Shown piece by piece: positions 14,503 to 23,410 of a stretch of 27,776 nt of DNA. The position numbers and the translations under genes were made by a program. The notes under the pieces are model-generated. The model saw nothing but the letters and a program-made list of their open reading frames with translations. It ran no database searches and was not told the DNA's origin. The stretch is from the NCBI GenBank assembly GCA_030685015.1, contig JAUXWS010000007.1, positions 1 to 27,776 of the forward strand, in the 5' to 3' direction. Numbering within the stretch: the first letter of the stretch is position 1; the number at the start of each line of letters is the position of its first letter. Source of the DNA: a bacterium (GTDB lineage: Bacteria > CAIWAD01).

Positions 14503-15440
14503 GATCCCTCCTGCCACAGTGCTTCCAACTCATCCGCCGTGTCCACCGGGCGCACCCGGAACTCCCCGTCGATGCGCTGCATCAAGCCGCTCAGGACCTT
14601 GCCCGGGCCAAGCTCAAGCGCCTCACGGTGGCCATCCGCCGCCAGGGACTCCATGGCGCCCTGCCAGCGCACCGTCTCCGTCAGCTGGCGGCCCAGCAGG
14701 GTGCGGATCTGACCGGCATCCTCCACCCGCCGGCCCGTCACATTGCAGTAGAGCGGCGCCACACCCGGCTGCAAGGCCACGTCGGCCAGCTCCCGCAGAA
14801 GACCCTCGCGCGCCGCCTCCATCAGCGGTGAATGGAAGGCGCCGGAGACATCCAGGCGCTTGACCAGGCGCACGCCGCGCTCCTTGAGCAGGGCCGTGGT
14901 CCGTTCCACTCCGGCCAGTGAGCCTGAGATGGCGATCTGGCCGGGACAATTGAAGTTGGCGGGTTGGGCCACCTCGCCCTCCGCCGTGGCCAGCCGGCAG
15001 CACTCCTCCACCAGCTCCGGCGCGGCGCCGATCACGGCGGCCATGGTGCCGGGCCAGTCCAGCCCGGCCTGGTACATCAACTCGCCCCGACGCCGCACCA
15101 GGGCCAGGCCATCGAGGGGATCGAGCCATCCCGCCGCGGCCAGGGCGCTGTACTCGCCCAGGCTGTGGCCCGCCACCGCCGCCGGGCGCCAGCCGCGCTC
15201 GCGCAGCAGCAGGGCCAGGGCCACGCTGTGGAGGTAGATGGCCGGTTGGGTGTTGGAGGTCTTGACCAGCTCCTCGCGTGGGCCTTCGCTGGAAAGAAGG
15301 GCGAAATCGACCCCCGTGCGCTCCCGGGCGGCCTGGTAGAGCCGGCGGACGGTCTCGTGCCGCGCGAGCAGGCTGGCGGCCATGCCGACGTACTGGGCCC
15401 CCTGCCCCGGAAAGAGCCAGGCCGCACTCGCCCGCGTCAC
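14499..15440 (-). CDS. fabD: Malonyl-CoA:ACP transacylase
   Basis: A 313-residue enzyme that transfers malonyl groups from CoA to ACP. The catalytic serine is S93 in AGHSLGEYSALAAAG and the histidine H203 in SGAFHSPLM; the N-terminal FPGQGAQYVGM block is canonical. The start codon is GTG at 15440 inside GTGA, overlapping the fabH stop; the frame is open further upstream to 15845, but that part is antisense-like sequence from the fabH coding region in another frame. There is no strong ribosome site, consistent with coupled translation. Confidence 0.95.
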   Translation of the reverse strand: MTRASAAWLFPGQGAQYVGMAASLLARHETVRRLYQAARERTGVDFALLSSEGPREELVKTSNTQPAIYLHSVALALLLRERGWRPAAVAGHSLGEYSALAAAGWLDPLDGLALVRRRGELMYQAGLDWPGTMAAVIGAAPELVEECCRLATAEGEVAQPANFNCPGQIAISGSLAGVERTTALLKERGVRLVKRLDVSGAFHSPLMEAAREGLLRELADVALQPGVAPLYCNVTGRRVEDAGQIRTLLGRQLTETVRWQGAMESLAADGHREALELGPGKVLSGLMQRIDGEFRVRPVDTADELEALWQEGS

Positions 15441-16426
15441 AGGCGCACCGCCGCCGCGGCCCAGGTGAAGCCACCGCCAAACACGGTGAGCAGCGCCACC
15501 TGGCCCTTGCCGATGCGCCCCATCTCGATCGCCTCGTCCAGGGCGACGGGGATGGAGGCGGCCGAGGTGTTGCCGTAGCGGTCCACGTTGATCATCGTCT
15601 TCTCCAGGGGGAAGCCGAACCGCTCGCAGGTCGCCTCGATGATGCGGATGTTCGCCTGGTGCGGGATGAGCAAGTCCACGTCTGCGGGCGTCAGCCCGGC
15701 GCGATCCATTGCCTGCTGGGTGGCGTCCGCCATGCACCGCACGGCATGGACGTATACATGCCGCCCCTTCATGTGGATCAGGTGGTCCTTGTTGGCCAGC
15801 GAGGCGGGGCTGAGGGGCCGCAGGGTCCCGCAACCGGGCGCCCAAAGCAGATCCGCCAACTTGCCGTCGGACATGGTGTAGGTGGAGAGCACGCCCTGAT
15901 CGTCATCGGATGGTCCGAACACGACGGCCCCGGCCGCGTCGCCGAAGAGGACGCAGGTGCCCCGGTCCTCCCAGTCCACCATGCTGGTCAGCACCTCGGC
16001 GCCAATGACGAGGACATGGCGCTTCACTCCACTGCGGATGAGGGCGTCCGCCAGCTCCAGGCCGTACACGAAGCCGCTGCAGGCGGCGGACAGGTCCATG
16101 GCGGCCGCCCGGTGCGCCCCCAGCTTGGCCTGGGTGAAGACAGCGGTGGAGGGAAACTTGCAGTCACCCGTGACCGTGCCCACCAGGATGAGATCCAACT
16201 CGCCGGCCTCCAGGCCGGCCGCGCTCAGGGCCTTGCCACCCGCCTCGGCGCAGAGGTCGGAGGTGCAGAGTCCGTCCTCGGGCTTGATGATGAAGCGGTT
16301 GTGGATGCCAGTCCGCGAGACGATCCACTCCTCCGTGGTGTCGACGATGTGGGTCAGATCCTCGTTGGTCAGGCGGGAGGGACCCACCGCCCGCCCTGTT
16401 CCCAGCACCCTGGCGCGAAGAGCCAT
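15437..16426 (-). CDS. fabH: 3-oxoacyl-ACP synthase III
   Basis: A 329-residue initiating condensing enzyme that joins an acyl-CoA (usually acetyl-CoA) to malonyl-ACP. The Cys-His-Asn triad is visible: C116 in DLSAACSGFVYG, H256 in LIPHQANIRI and N286 in DRYGNTSAASI. The C-terminal VFGGGFTWAAAAVRL is typical. Start at 16426 has GGAGG five bases upstream; an ATG at 16453 has none. It follows rpmF after 33 bases. In many bacteria plsX lies between rpmF and fabH; here it is missing. Confidence 0.96.
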   Translation of the reverse strand: MALRARVLGTGRAVGPSRLTNEDLTHIVDTTEEWIVSRTGIHNRFIIKPEDGLCTSDLCAEAGGKALSAAGLEAGELDLILVGTVTGDCKFPSTAVFTQAKLGAHRAAAMDLSAACSGFVYGLELADALIRSGVKRHVLVIGAEVLTSMVDWEDRGTCVLFGDAAGAVVFGPSDDDQGVLSTYTMSDGKLADLLWAPGCGTLRPLSPASLANKDHLIHMKGRHVYVHAVRCMADATQQAMDRAGLTPADVDLLIPHQANIRIIEATCERFGFPLEKTMINVDRYGNTSAASIPVALDEAIEMGRIGKGQVALLTVFGGGFTWAAAAVRL

Positions 16427-16459
16427 GCCGCCTCCTGTCTTGCGGTGCGTCATGCCGGA

Positions 16460-16636
16460 TCAGGCGCGGGAAAAGATGGTCCGTCCCTTGTAGCTTCCGC
16501 AATTGGGGCACACCCGGTGCGAGAGCTTGGGCTGCCCGCATTGGGGACAGGTGGATACACCCACGGGCGAAAGGGCGTGGTGCGAACGACGCTGGTCGCG
16601 CCGGGCCTTGGAGGTCTTCTTCTTCGGCAGAGGCAT
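16460..16636 (-). CDS. rpmF: 50S ribosomal protein L32
   Basis: A 58-residue basic protein of the large ribosomal subunit. It begins [20 protein letters not shown], the normal L32 start. The zinc-ribbon cysteines are present as C30-x2-C33 (CPQC) and C43-x2-C46 (CPNC). It ends [15 protein letters not shown] lies at normal spacing before the ATG. It is 12 bases behind DUF177 and ahead of fabH, the classic coupling of ribosome and lipid synthesis genes. Confidence 0.95.
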   Translation of the reverse strand: MPLPKKKTSKARRDQRRSHHALSPVGVSTCPQCGQPKLSHRVCPNCGSYKGRTIFSRA

Positions 16637-16648
16637 GATGGACTCCCG

Positions 16649-17170
16649 TTATTGGCTTCTGTTGGGCCGTTTCAGCCTGGCCAGGGCCTGCAGGGGCGAA
16701 TCGGGGGCCAATGGCCGGCAGCCGCAGTCACCCTCGTTCATGTTGGAGCCGCACTGGGGGCACAGGCCCGCGCAGTCCTCGCGGCAGACGAAATACTCGG
16801 GCTGGGACAAGCGCAGGGCGTCGCGCACCACTTGATCCAGCTCAACCCACTCTTGCTCAGGAGCCACCAGGATGAGGCGGTCCTCCTCCTCGTCGGCGAC
16901 GCCGCTCCCGTATTCCAGGACAACGCAACGGTCCTCGATCTCCACCGGCAGCTCCACTTCGCCCAGGCAGCGATCGCAACTGCGATGGACCAGGGTGCGG
17001 ATGGTCATGCCCAGGGCCCAGCCGCCGGGCAGCTGAGTGATCTTGGCCACGAGCGCCACATCCCGGCGAAACCAGTCCGCCAGGAGGTGCAGGTCCGACG
17101 GACTGGCGCTCAGATCCGCCCGATCCAGTCCGCGACGTATTTCCATCATCTGGATACGCATCGAGGGCAT
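16649..17170 (-). CDS. DUF177 (YceD-like) protein
   Basis: A protein of about 174 residues of the DUF177/YceD family, which nearly always precedes rpmF and has been tied to 23S rRNA accumulation in E. coli and plants. The C-terminal half carries conserved cysteines: SCDRC around the centre and CREDCAGLCPQCGSN near the end. The exact start is uncertain: ATG codons at 17170, 17161, 17149 and 17146 are in frame and none has a strong ribosome site. I report 17170. A TATATT box ends one base before it, so a transcript from that box would begin at or just inside the gene and favour one of the later ATGs. It is the first gene of the fatty-acid operon. Confidence 0.85.
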   Translation of the reverse strand: MPSMRIQMMEIRRGLDRADLSASPSDLHLLADWFRRDVALVAKITQLPGGWALGMTIRTLVHRSCDRCLGEVELPVEIEDRCVVLEYGSGVADEEEDRLILVAPEQEWVELDQVVRDALRLSQPEYFVCREDCAGLCPQCGSNMNEGDCGCRPLAPDSPLQALARLKRPNRSQ

Positions 17171-17512
17171 GAATATAGCACCGCCGTGCAACGCGCCGCA
17201 ATGACGGCCAAAGACGAAACGGACCGGGGCAAGCCGCCGGCCATGCCCTGCCCCGCCGCACGCCCATAAGCACTTGAGTGAATGCCGGGTGAGGCCGCTC
17301 AAGCTTGGCCACAAAGCTGACGATATAGCCGTGAACACGGCGGGCGTGAAGCCCTCGCCTTCTCACCAGGCAAGCTCCCGGCGGTAGTGATGACCAGCTT
17401 GATCCACCTGAATACCTGTCCTAAATTGGTGACGAGCAAGTCAGCGAAAACCTGCCGCGTCCACGAACATGTATTCAGCCTGCGGTGCGTGGACAAGCCT
17501 GGGAGGGACAGC
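17171..17512. promoter_or_regulatory. Divergent promoter region between the fatty-acid operon and a surface-protein gene
   Basis: No gene is seen in this 342-base interval. On the minus strand a TATATT box (about 17172-17177) with a weak TTGCGG 18 bases upstream may drive the DUF177-rpmF-fab operon. On the plus side, GTCCACG (17459-17465) and CGTGGAC (17488-17494) form an inverted repeat that ends about ten bases before the GGGAGGG ribosome site of the surface-protein gene. An 8-bp CTGAATAC/GTATTCAG pair lies around it. These could be operators or a leader hairpin. Confidence 0.4.
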
Positions 17513-20500
17513 ATGAAGCCAATGATCGCCCGGTTCCTGCAAGTGTTGCTCACACTGCTGCTGGTCATGCCGGCGCTTGCATCATCTGGCCATCCCGACG
17601 ACGGCAACGACAACGCGGACCAAAGCCTCCGCACCACCTTTGCCCTGGACAGCCTTTTCTTCCACGGTTCCGGCGGCATCGCCGACCAGAACATCACTCC
17701 GAGCGAGACGATCTACATCACGGCCGTGCTGCAAGCCGGCACCTGGAACTCCACGGCCCCCATCGACGAACTGATCATCATTCCGAACACCACTAACCCT
17801 CCCGACTCGCTGGGAGGTGATTTGATCGACTTCTACAGCTACAGCAACTCCCAGGCCTCGGGCATCACCATCACCACCAACGGCAGCGGGCAGTCCCGGC
17901 TGACCTTCACCATCACGGCCCCCTCGAGCTGGCAAAGCGGCGACGCGACCTTCACCATCCACCTGGACGGCAAGTGCACGTCCATCCACCAGGCCGAGGT
18001 GAGCGAGACCTACGCTTCCATCGCGGGCGCCGCCGTGAAGCATGCCGGCACCATGACCTTGACCGGGGCCGGCTTCACCTACGGCGTGATGCAGGCCGAC
18101 CTGAGCCCGCCCACGATGGTGCTGGCCGGCACCTATGCCACCAGCCTCACCACCATCCGCATCCAAACCAACGAGGCCGTGGCGGAATTCGGTGGCGACG
18201 TGGGCGCCGCCTTCAGCGTGTCCGGGGACGGCATCGTGGGCAGCATCGCCGGCATCAGCCTGACCGGCTCCTCCAACACGGTGTGGACCCTCAACCTGGC
18301 CAGCTCCCTCCCGCATCGGAACTGGCAAGGCACCATCACCTACGACCGGGATGTGCTGGCCGCGGAACTGCGTGACACGGCGGGGAACGAGATGGAGGAC
18401 GGCCACAACCTCACCGCCACCACGGAGCGCATCCCCCCCGCCAACCCCTCCATGGTCAATCCGAACTCCAGCTCGGATCTGAGTGGCGGCTCCGTCGTCT
18501 GGAGTGGCACGGCCAACTCGATTTCGACCGATCCGTCCATGGCTTCCGTCTCCTTGCAGGGAAGCCTCAACGGCGCCTCCTGGACAACCCTCTCCACCGA
18601 CTCCAATGTGAGCGACTCCAATTACGGCGGCAGCTGGGCCTACGGGACGCAGTACCGCTTCTACCGGCTCCTGGCCACCGACGACAAGAACAACACGGCG
18701 GCCTCCGCCTCCAGCATTGATTTCCAGGAGGTGCAGCGCCTGGCGCTGGCGGGAACGGTCAACCAGGAGGTCGGCCTCTGGGAGGACGAGGTGGTCGTGT
18801 CCATGCGGGACGCCTACGGCAACCTGGAGACGGGCACGCGCACCCTGGCTCTCTCCCAGGTGGCGGGGCCGGGTGTCCTCACCTTCTCCAGCGAGAGCGA
18901 CGGCACGCCCCTCATCTCCTCGCTGGACCTGGAGGGATCCTCCTCCGCCTCTTTCTGGGTGTCGGGCAGCGTCCCAGGCAGTTATCAGCTGCGGGCGGCC
19001 ACGGCCGGGCTGCTGGCCGACACCCTGGACTGCAGCATCGTGACGGGCGATCCGAACAAGGTGCTGGTCGCCCTCAGCGGGCAAAGCTTCGTCAACGGCA
19101 CGGGCGTCACGGGCACTCCCACTCCGACCGACGCCGGGACGGCTTTCGGCGTCGATCTCTATGTGGTGGATGCCAGCAACTTCCTTTGCGATTTCGACAC
19201 GGACGATGTGAGCACGCTGTTCAGTCGCACGGCGGTGGCCAGCCCCTCCGGCAATAATCCGCAGATCAAGGTGGGGGGCGCCGCCTACACGACCAACTGG
19301 GCAACGGCCAAGAACATTTCCTTCGAGAATGGGGTGAACACGACCACCCTCCTGGTTCGTTTCTACAACGCCAGCACCACCGGCGCCATCAACGCCCTGG
19401 CCACGGGTGTCCCCAACAATCCCTGGTCCAGCGACATCACCATCCTCGCCCTGGATCCGGACCAGATGAATTTCAGCCTGAATGCGGCCAGCCAGGAGAG
19501 CGGCACCCCCTGGTCCGGCACCAACACGGTGACGGTGAAGGACGTGTACCAGAACAACATCACCTGGTTCGACGCCTCGCAGCAGCCCCTCACCCTGGAC
19601 GCGACGCCCCAGGGCGGCGGCACCGTGACCAGCCTCATCATCAGCGGCCGCGGGGACGCCGTGCTGGACGAAGCCACGGACTTCGTCAACGGCACCTGCA
19701 ACCTGACGGCGCTCGGCATCGTGCTGACGGCCACCACGGGAGCCTACGACATCGGTGGCGACCTGGGCGCCAACCAGGGCACGCGCGTCAAGAACATCTC
19801 GGTCAACGCGCCCACCTTGTCCAACGCCAGCCCCGCCTGGCGCTTCCACATCAATGCCCGCGCCGACAGCCCAGGCTACATGCTGCAGGCCAATGTGGAC
19901 GAGGACGGCGAGACCCTCTCCGTCCACTGGGCCTTCGACAACGACTCGACCAAGTACTCCGCTTACGACGCCGAGTACAGCGCCACCGTCACGACGGGCG
20001 GCGGCTTGATTCAGCGCTACCTGGACGGCGCCACCATGTATGCCCAGGGATTCGGCTACGACTACATGTTCTGGTGGGTGGGCGGCACGGACGCCCAGGG
20101 CAACGCCCCCGACGGCAAGCCGGTGGCGGCCAACCGCATGGTCTATGTGGTCAACCCCACCCTGACCCTGCGCGGAGTGGACATCGGCGCCAACATGAGC
20201 CCCAATTCCACCAACAACGCCATCACGCGGCTGGAACTGAACTCGGAGATGCCCGGCGCCGATCTGGTGGTGACACGGCTTTCCTTCACCAAGACATCCT
20301 CCTCCAACGCCACCACGGCCCATGTCTCCGCCTTCCGTTTGTGGTGGGACGTCAATGGCAACGACCAGTACGACGCCGGGGTCGACACGCAGTTGGGCAG
20401 CACCATCTCGGGCACGATCAATCCCAACTTCACCGGCTTGAGCCTGCTGGTGGGCCATGGTCAGGCGACCCGCGTGCTCCTCACCGTCGACATCAGCGCC

Positions 20501-21262
20501 TCCGCCACCAACCAGCAGACCCTGGGCATGGAGATGACGAGCGAATCGGCTGTGGCCCTGCAAAACAGCGTGGATGACGTGGAGCCCTTCGGCGGATCCT
20601 GGCCGCAGCCGGGTGCCGCCGCCGATTACACCCTGCCCGTCGAGTTCAGCGATTTCGCGGGCGAGGCCACTTTTGGCCGCAACATCATCACTTGGCGCAC
20701 CGAGTCGGAGATCAACAGCCTGGGCTTCCGCCTCTGGCGCGCTCCCACCTCGGCGGAAGGAGTTCTGCCGGCGGACATGGCCTTCACGCCGATCAACGAC
20801 TGGCTGCTCGATGAAGGCCTGCTTGGCCGCGAGAACAGCAGCTCGGCCACCGACTACCGCAGCATCGACCAGGATGTGGAGCCGGGGACCGTCTACTGCT
20901 ACCGGGTGGAGGCGGTGGATCTGGACGGAAGCAGCGAGTTCCACGCCACGGCCGTCTATGTCTCGACGCTGAGTCCGCCGGCCGGCTACTCCCTGGACGG
21001 CAACGCACCCAACCCCTTCAACCCGGTCACCCTCATCCGCTTCACCCTGCCCGCCGCCGTGCCAGTGGAACTGGGCGTCTACAACATGCTGGGCGAGCGG
21101 GTGAAGCAGCTTCTGAGCGGCGAGACCCTGCCCTGGGGTCCCCATGCCCAGCGGTGGGACGGCACCAACGAGCAGGGCCGTCAAGTGGCGAGCGGGACCT
21201 ATGTCTACCTGCTGACCACGCCGGATTTCCGCCAGGCCCGGACCATGCAGCTCTTGCGCTGA
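17513..21262 (+). CDS. Large exported surface protein with C-terminal FlgD-Ig/type A sorting domain
   Basis: A 1,249-residue secreted protein. Start at 17513 has GGGAGGG upstream and gives a signal peptide (MKPMIARFLQVLLTLLLVMP, then ALAS). The following 1,000 residues are Thr/Ser/Gly/Asn-rich and beta-strand-like, consistent with a row of Ig-like modules; a stretch around 950-1,070 (DIGANMSPNSTNNAITRLEL onwards) looks like a cohesin-type or calcium-binding domain with DVNGNDQYDAGVD. An FN3-like module (VEFSDFAGEATFGRNIITWR) precedes the C-terminal about 85 residues, which hold NAPNPFNPVTLIRFTLP, VYNMLGERVKQL, ASGTYVYLL and a final MQLLR. That module is the FlgD-Ig/type IX sorting-like domain. 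No catalytic motif is recognised; an adhesive or surface-layer role is inferred. Confidence 0.85.
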   Translation: MKPMIARFLQVLLTLLLVMPALASSGHPDDGNDNADQSLRTTFALDSLFFHGSGGIADQNITPSETIYITAVLQAGTWNSTAPIDELIIIPNTTNPPDSLGGDLIDFYSYSNSQASGITITTNGSGQSRLTFTITAPSSWQSGDATFTIHLDGKCTSIHQAEVSETYASIAGAAVKHAGTMTLTGAGFTYGVMQADLSPPTMVLAGTYATSLTTIRIQTNEAVAEFGGDVGAAFSVSGDGIVGSIAGISLTGSSNTVWTLNLASSLPHRNWQGTITYDRDVLAAELRDTAGNEMEDGHNLTATTERIPPANPSMVNPNSSSDLSGGSVVWSGTANSISTDPSMASVSLQGSLNGASWTTLSTDSNVSDSNYGGSWAYGTQYRFYRLLATDDKNNTAASASSIDFQEVQRLALAGTVNQEVGLWEDEVVVSMRDAYGNLETGTRTLALSQVAGPGVLTFSSESDGTPLISSLDLEGSSSASFWVSGSVPGSYQLRAATAGLLADTLDCSIVTGDPNKVLVALSGQSFVNGTGVTGTPTPTDAGTAFGVDLYVVDASNFLCDFDTDDVSTLFSRTAVASPSGNNPQIKVGGAAYTTNWATAKNISFENGVNTTTLLVRFYNASTTGAINALATGVPNNPWSSDITILALDPDQMNFSLNAASQESGTPWSGTNTVTVKDVYQNNITWFDASQQPLTLDATPQGGGTVTSLIISGRGDAVLDEATDFVNGTCNLTALGIVLTATTGAYDIGGDLGANQGTRVKNISVNAPTLSNASPAWRFHINARADSPGYMLQANVDEDGETLSVHWAFDNDSTKYSAYDAEYSATVTTGGGLIQRYLDGATMYAQGFGYDYMFWWVGGTDAQGNAPDGKPVAANRMVYVVNPTLTLRGVDIGANMSPNSTNNAITRLELNSEMPGADLVVTRLSFTKTSSSNATTAHVSAFRLWWDVNGNDQYDAGVDTQLGSTISGTINPNFTGLSLLVGHGQATRVLLTVDISASATNQQTLGMEMTSESAVALQNSVDDVEPFGGSWPQPGAAADYTLPVEFSDFAGEATFGRNIITWRTESEINSLGFRLWRAPTSAEGVLPADMAFTPINDWLLDEGLLGRENSSSATDYRSIDQDVEPGTVYCYRVEAVDLDGSSEFHATAVYVSTLSPPAGYSLDGNAPNPFNPVTLIRFTLPAAVPVELGVYNMLGERVKQLLSGETLPWGPHAQRWDGTNEQGRQVASGTYVYLLTTPDFRQARTMQLLR

Positions 21263-21286
21263 TCCGCGCCCACATCAGAGCACAGG

Positions 21287-21327
21287 GCAAGGCCCCTTTC
21301 CCACGGGAAGGGGGCCTTGCTTGTTGT
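21287..21327 (+). terminator. Rho-independent terminator behind the surface-protein gene
   Basis: GCAAGGCCCC (21287-21296) pairs with GGGGCCTTGC (21311-21320), with TTCC/GGAA continuing inside, followed by TTGTTGT. It begins 25 bases after the stop codon. Confidence 0.8.
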
Positions 21328-21330
21328 AAA

Positions 21331-21558
21331 TGCGGTAATCGGCCCCCGATGGATCGGTTCCTGTGCAATGCGGCTGTTGAAGCGACCACGTCGCTCAGCG
21401 CAAGGCGCGGCCCCGCAGGCGTAGTGGAGCTACGTCATGGGGTGCAACGCCACGGTGGGCAACGGGAGCGCTTGCCGAAGGGTTGTGTCATGGCCTCGAT
21501 CGAGTCACTCCAGATGCAACCAGCTAACAGCGTCCGACAGATCACGGGGTTCAGTCCA
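21331..21558. other. Convergent intergenic spacer with small hairpins
   Basis: No gene is seen between the terminator and the antiporter stop codon. The spacer holds a CGTAG/CTACG hairpin (21420-21434) and a run of short motifs (GCAAGGCGCGG, GGGTGCAACGCCACGGTGGG) that has the look of a dispersed intergenic repeat. Only one copy is present in this window, so this cannot be tested here. Confidence 0.35.
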
Positions 21559-23265
21559 CTAAATGTGGGCTTCGATGACGGCCGTCCTCATCAAGGCGAC
21601 GAAGTCCGTGTAGCTGCGCGTCTCCAGCACGCGCGGCGCCATCCGTTCATCGCGGAAGAGGTGGGCCAGCTCCGAGAGGATGGCCAGTTGGATGCCGGGA
21701 TCGTGTTCCTGGGTGAGGAGCAGGACGATGACCCGCGCCGGCCGGCCGTCCGGGGCGTCGAAATCCACGCCGACGGAGGACAGGCCCACCGCGACAAGGG
21801 GTCGGGGCAGACCCGGCACGCGGGCATGGGGCACGGCCAGGCCTTTGCCCAGGCCGGTGGGCAGCGCCTCTTCCCGGGCCCAGACGGCCGCCTGCACCGT
21901 CGCCAGATCAAGCGTGGTGCCGGCGCAGACCGCTCCCGCCAGCTCCTCCACCACGCCGCGCCGCGTGTCGGCGCGCAGGTTTCGGATGAAATGCCGTGCG
22001 CTGAGGAAATCCACCAGATGCTGGCGGCTGCCGTGCCGGACGAGCAGGCGCATGATGGGTCCGCTCATGACTGATGTGACGATGGCCATGATGACCAGGG
22101 CCACGAAGAGGTACTGGTCGATGATGCTGGCCTGCAGGGCAAGCAGCCCAAGGATGATCACCATGCCGCCCCGGGCGTTCAATCCAAAGCCCACCGCCCA
22201 GGCATCCCGCACGCTCATCCCGCCCCAGCGGCCGCCCAGGTAGCCGCCCAGCAGCTTGCAGACCGTGGCGATGAAGAGGACGCCCAGCACCAGCGGAAGA
22301 TTGAAGCTGGTGATGAAGTTGACTTGCAGGCCAATGCTGGCGAAAAAGACCGGGGCGAAGATGAAGGAGACGAACTGGTCGATGATGACGCGGCTCCGCT
22401 CCCGCAAATGGGGCGAGTCCCCGATCGCTACACCCACCAGAAAGGAGCCGAAGATGGCGTGGACGCCGATCCACTCGGTGAAAGCGGCCCCCAGCAAGGC
22501 CAGGATGAGAGCGAAACTGAGTTCCCCGCCCGGCCAGCGGGTGTAGGCCTGCACATAGGGCATGGCGTGATGGATCAACCAGCGACCTAGGGTCAGGATG
22601 CCGGCGGTGAAGGCCAGGGTGAAACCGATCATGGACAGGAAACCGTTCGCCGTCCCCACATGTCCGCTGATCAGACCCAGGACAACCGCGAAGATGATCC
22701 AACCCACCAGATCGTCGAAAATGGCGGCGGCAATGACCACCATGCCCAGGTCGCTACGGTAGAGTCCCAGGTCCATCAGGGTCTTGGCGATGACGGGCAG
22801 GGCGGAGATGGAGAGGGCGGTGGCCAGGAAGAGGGCGAAAATCACTGGATCCGCCCCGGCATGTCGACCCAACAGCTCCGGCAGGAACCATGCGGCGGTG
22901 AAACCCAGCGCGAAGGGGATGAGGATGCTGCTCAGACTGACCTTGGGCGCCACCCGACCCTGACGCCAGACAATGGACAAGTCCACCTCCATCCCCGCCA
23001 CCAGCAGGAATAGGACGATGGCCAGGGTGGCAATGGCGTTCAGGGCGATGGCGTTGGCGCCCACGGGCGGGAAGAGGAAAAGCGCCAACTCGGGAGCGAA
23101 GGCGCCCAGCACGGTGGGTCCCAGCAGCACGCCGGCCAGCAGTTCGCCCAGCACGGCCGGTTGCCTGAAGCGCTGGGCCAATTCGCCCAGGATCCGCGCA
23201 ACCCCCAGCAGGACGGCAAAGGAGAGGAGCATGACGAGCACCTGGTGGGAACTCAGGCTTTCCAT
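21559..23265 (-). CDS. CPA2-type cation/proton antiporter fused to a PTS EIIA (fructose/nitrogen type) domain
   Basis: A 568-residue inner-membrane protein. Residues 1 to about 400 hold about 12 hydrophobic helices of the Na+(K+)/H+ exchanger fold: ILGELAQRFRQPAVLGELLA near the start, LFLLVAGMEVDLS, the double-acid core IFDDLVGWIIFA, VHAIFGSFLVGVAIGDSP, FFASIGLQVNF and GLNARGGMVIILGLLAL. After a linker, residues about 440-565 form an EIIA type-2 domain with the phosphorylatable histidine in LGKGLAVPHARVPGLPRPL and the downstream LLLTQEHDPGIQLAILSELA. The EIIA part may tie ion transport to PTS phosphorylation state. GGAGG precedes the ATG at a short spacing of three bases. It is a single gene facing the surface-protein gene. 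The transported ion cannot be told from sequence. Confidence 0.9.
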   Translation of the reverse strand: MESLSSHQVLVMLLSFAVLLGVARILGELAQRFRQPAVLGELLAGVLLGPTVLGAFAPELALFLFPPVGANAIALNAIATLAIVLFLLVAGMEVDLSIVWRQGRVAPKVSLSSILIPFALGFTAAWFLPELLGRHAGADPVIFALFLATALSISALPVIAKTLMDLGLYRSDLGMVVIAAAIFDDLVGWIIFAVVLGLISGHVGTANGFLSMIGFTLAFTAGILTLGRWLIHHAMPYVQAYTRWPGGELSFALILALLGAAFTEWIGVHAIFGSFLVGVAIGDSPHLRERSRVIIDQFVSFIFAPVFFASIGLQVNFITSFNLPLVLGVLFIATVCKLLGGYLGGRWGGMSVRDAWAVGFGLNARGGMVIILGLLALQASIIDQYLFVALVIMAIVTSVMSGPIMRLLVRHGSRQHLVDFLSARHFIRNLRADTRRGVVEELAGAVCAGTTLDLATVQAAVWAREEALPTGLGKGLAVPHARVPGLPRPLVAVGLSSVGVDFDAPDGRPARVIVLLLTQEHDPGIQLAILSELAHLFRDERMAPRVLETRSYTDFVALMRTAVIEAHI

Positions 23266-23410
23266 TCACCTCCAGCCAGCTGGATCGCTGTCAACCGTGT
23301 CGGGGGGAATCTTGCGCCGCAGTCCGCAGGGGAACCCGGCCATCCGAAAGTAAGGAGCGTCCCCCTCCCCTGAAAGCCGGGGCTTGTCGCGTACCTGTCC
23401 TGGGAGCAGA

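Noticed and set aside
15278-17269. 663-residue plus-strand frame crossing fabD, fabH, rpmF and DUF177
   Set aside because: It spans four well-supported minus-strand genes and has no domain features.
17582-21184. 1,200-residue open frame on the minus strand opposite the surface-protein gene
   Set aside because: It is low-complexity Gly/Val/Arg/His sequence, a mirror of GC-rich codon use. The sense strand has a signal peptide, ribosome site, sorting domain and terminator.
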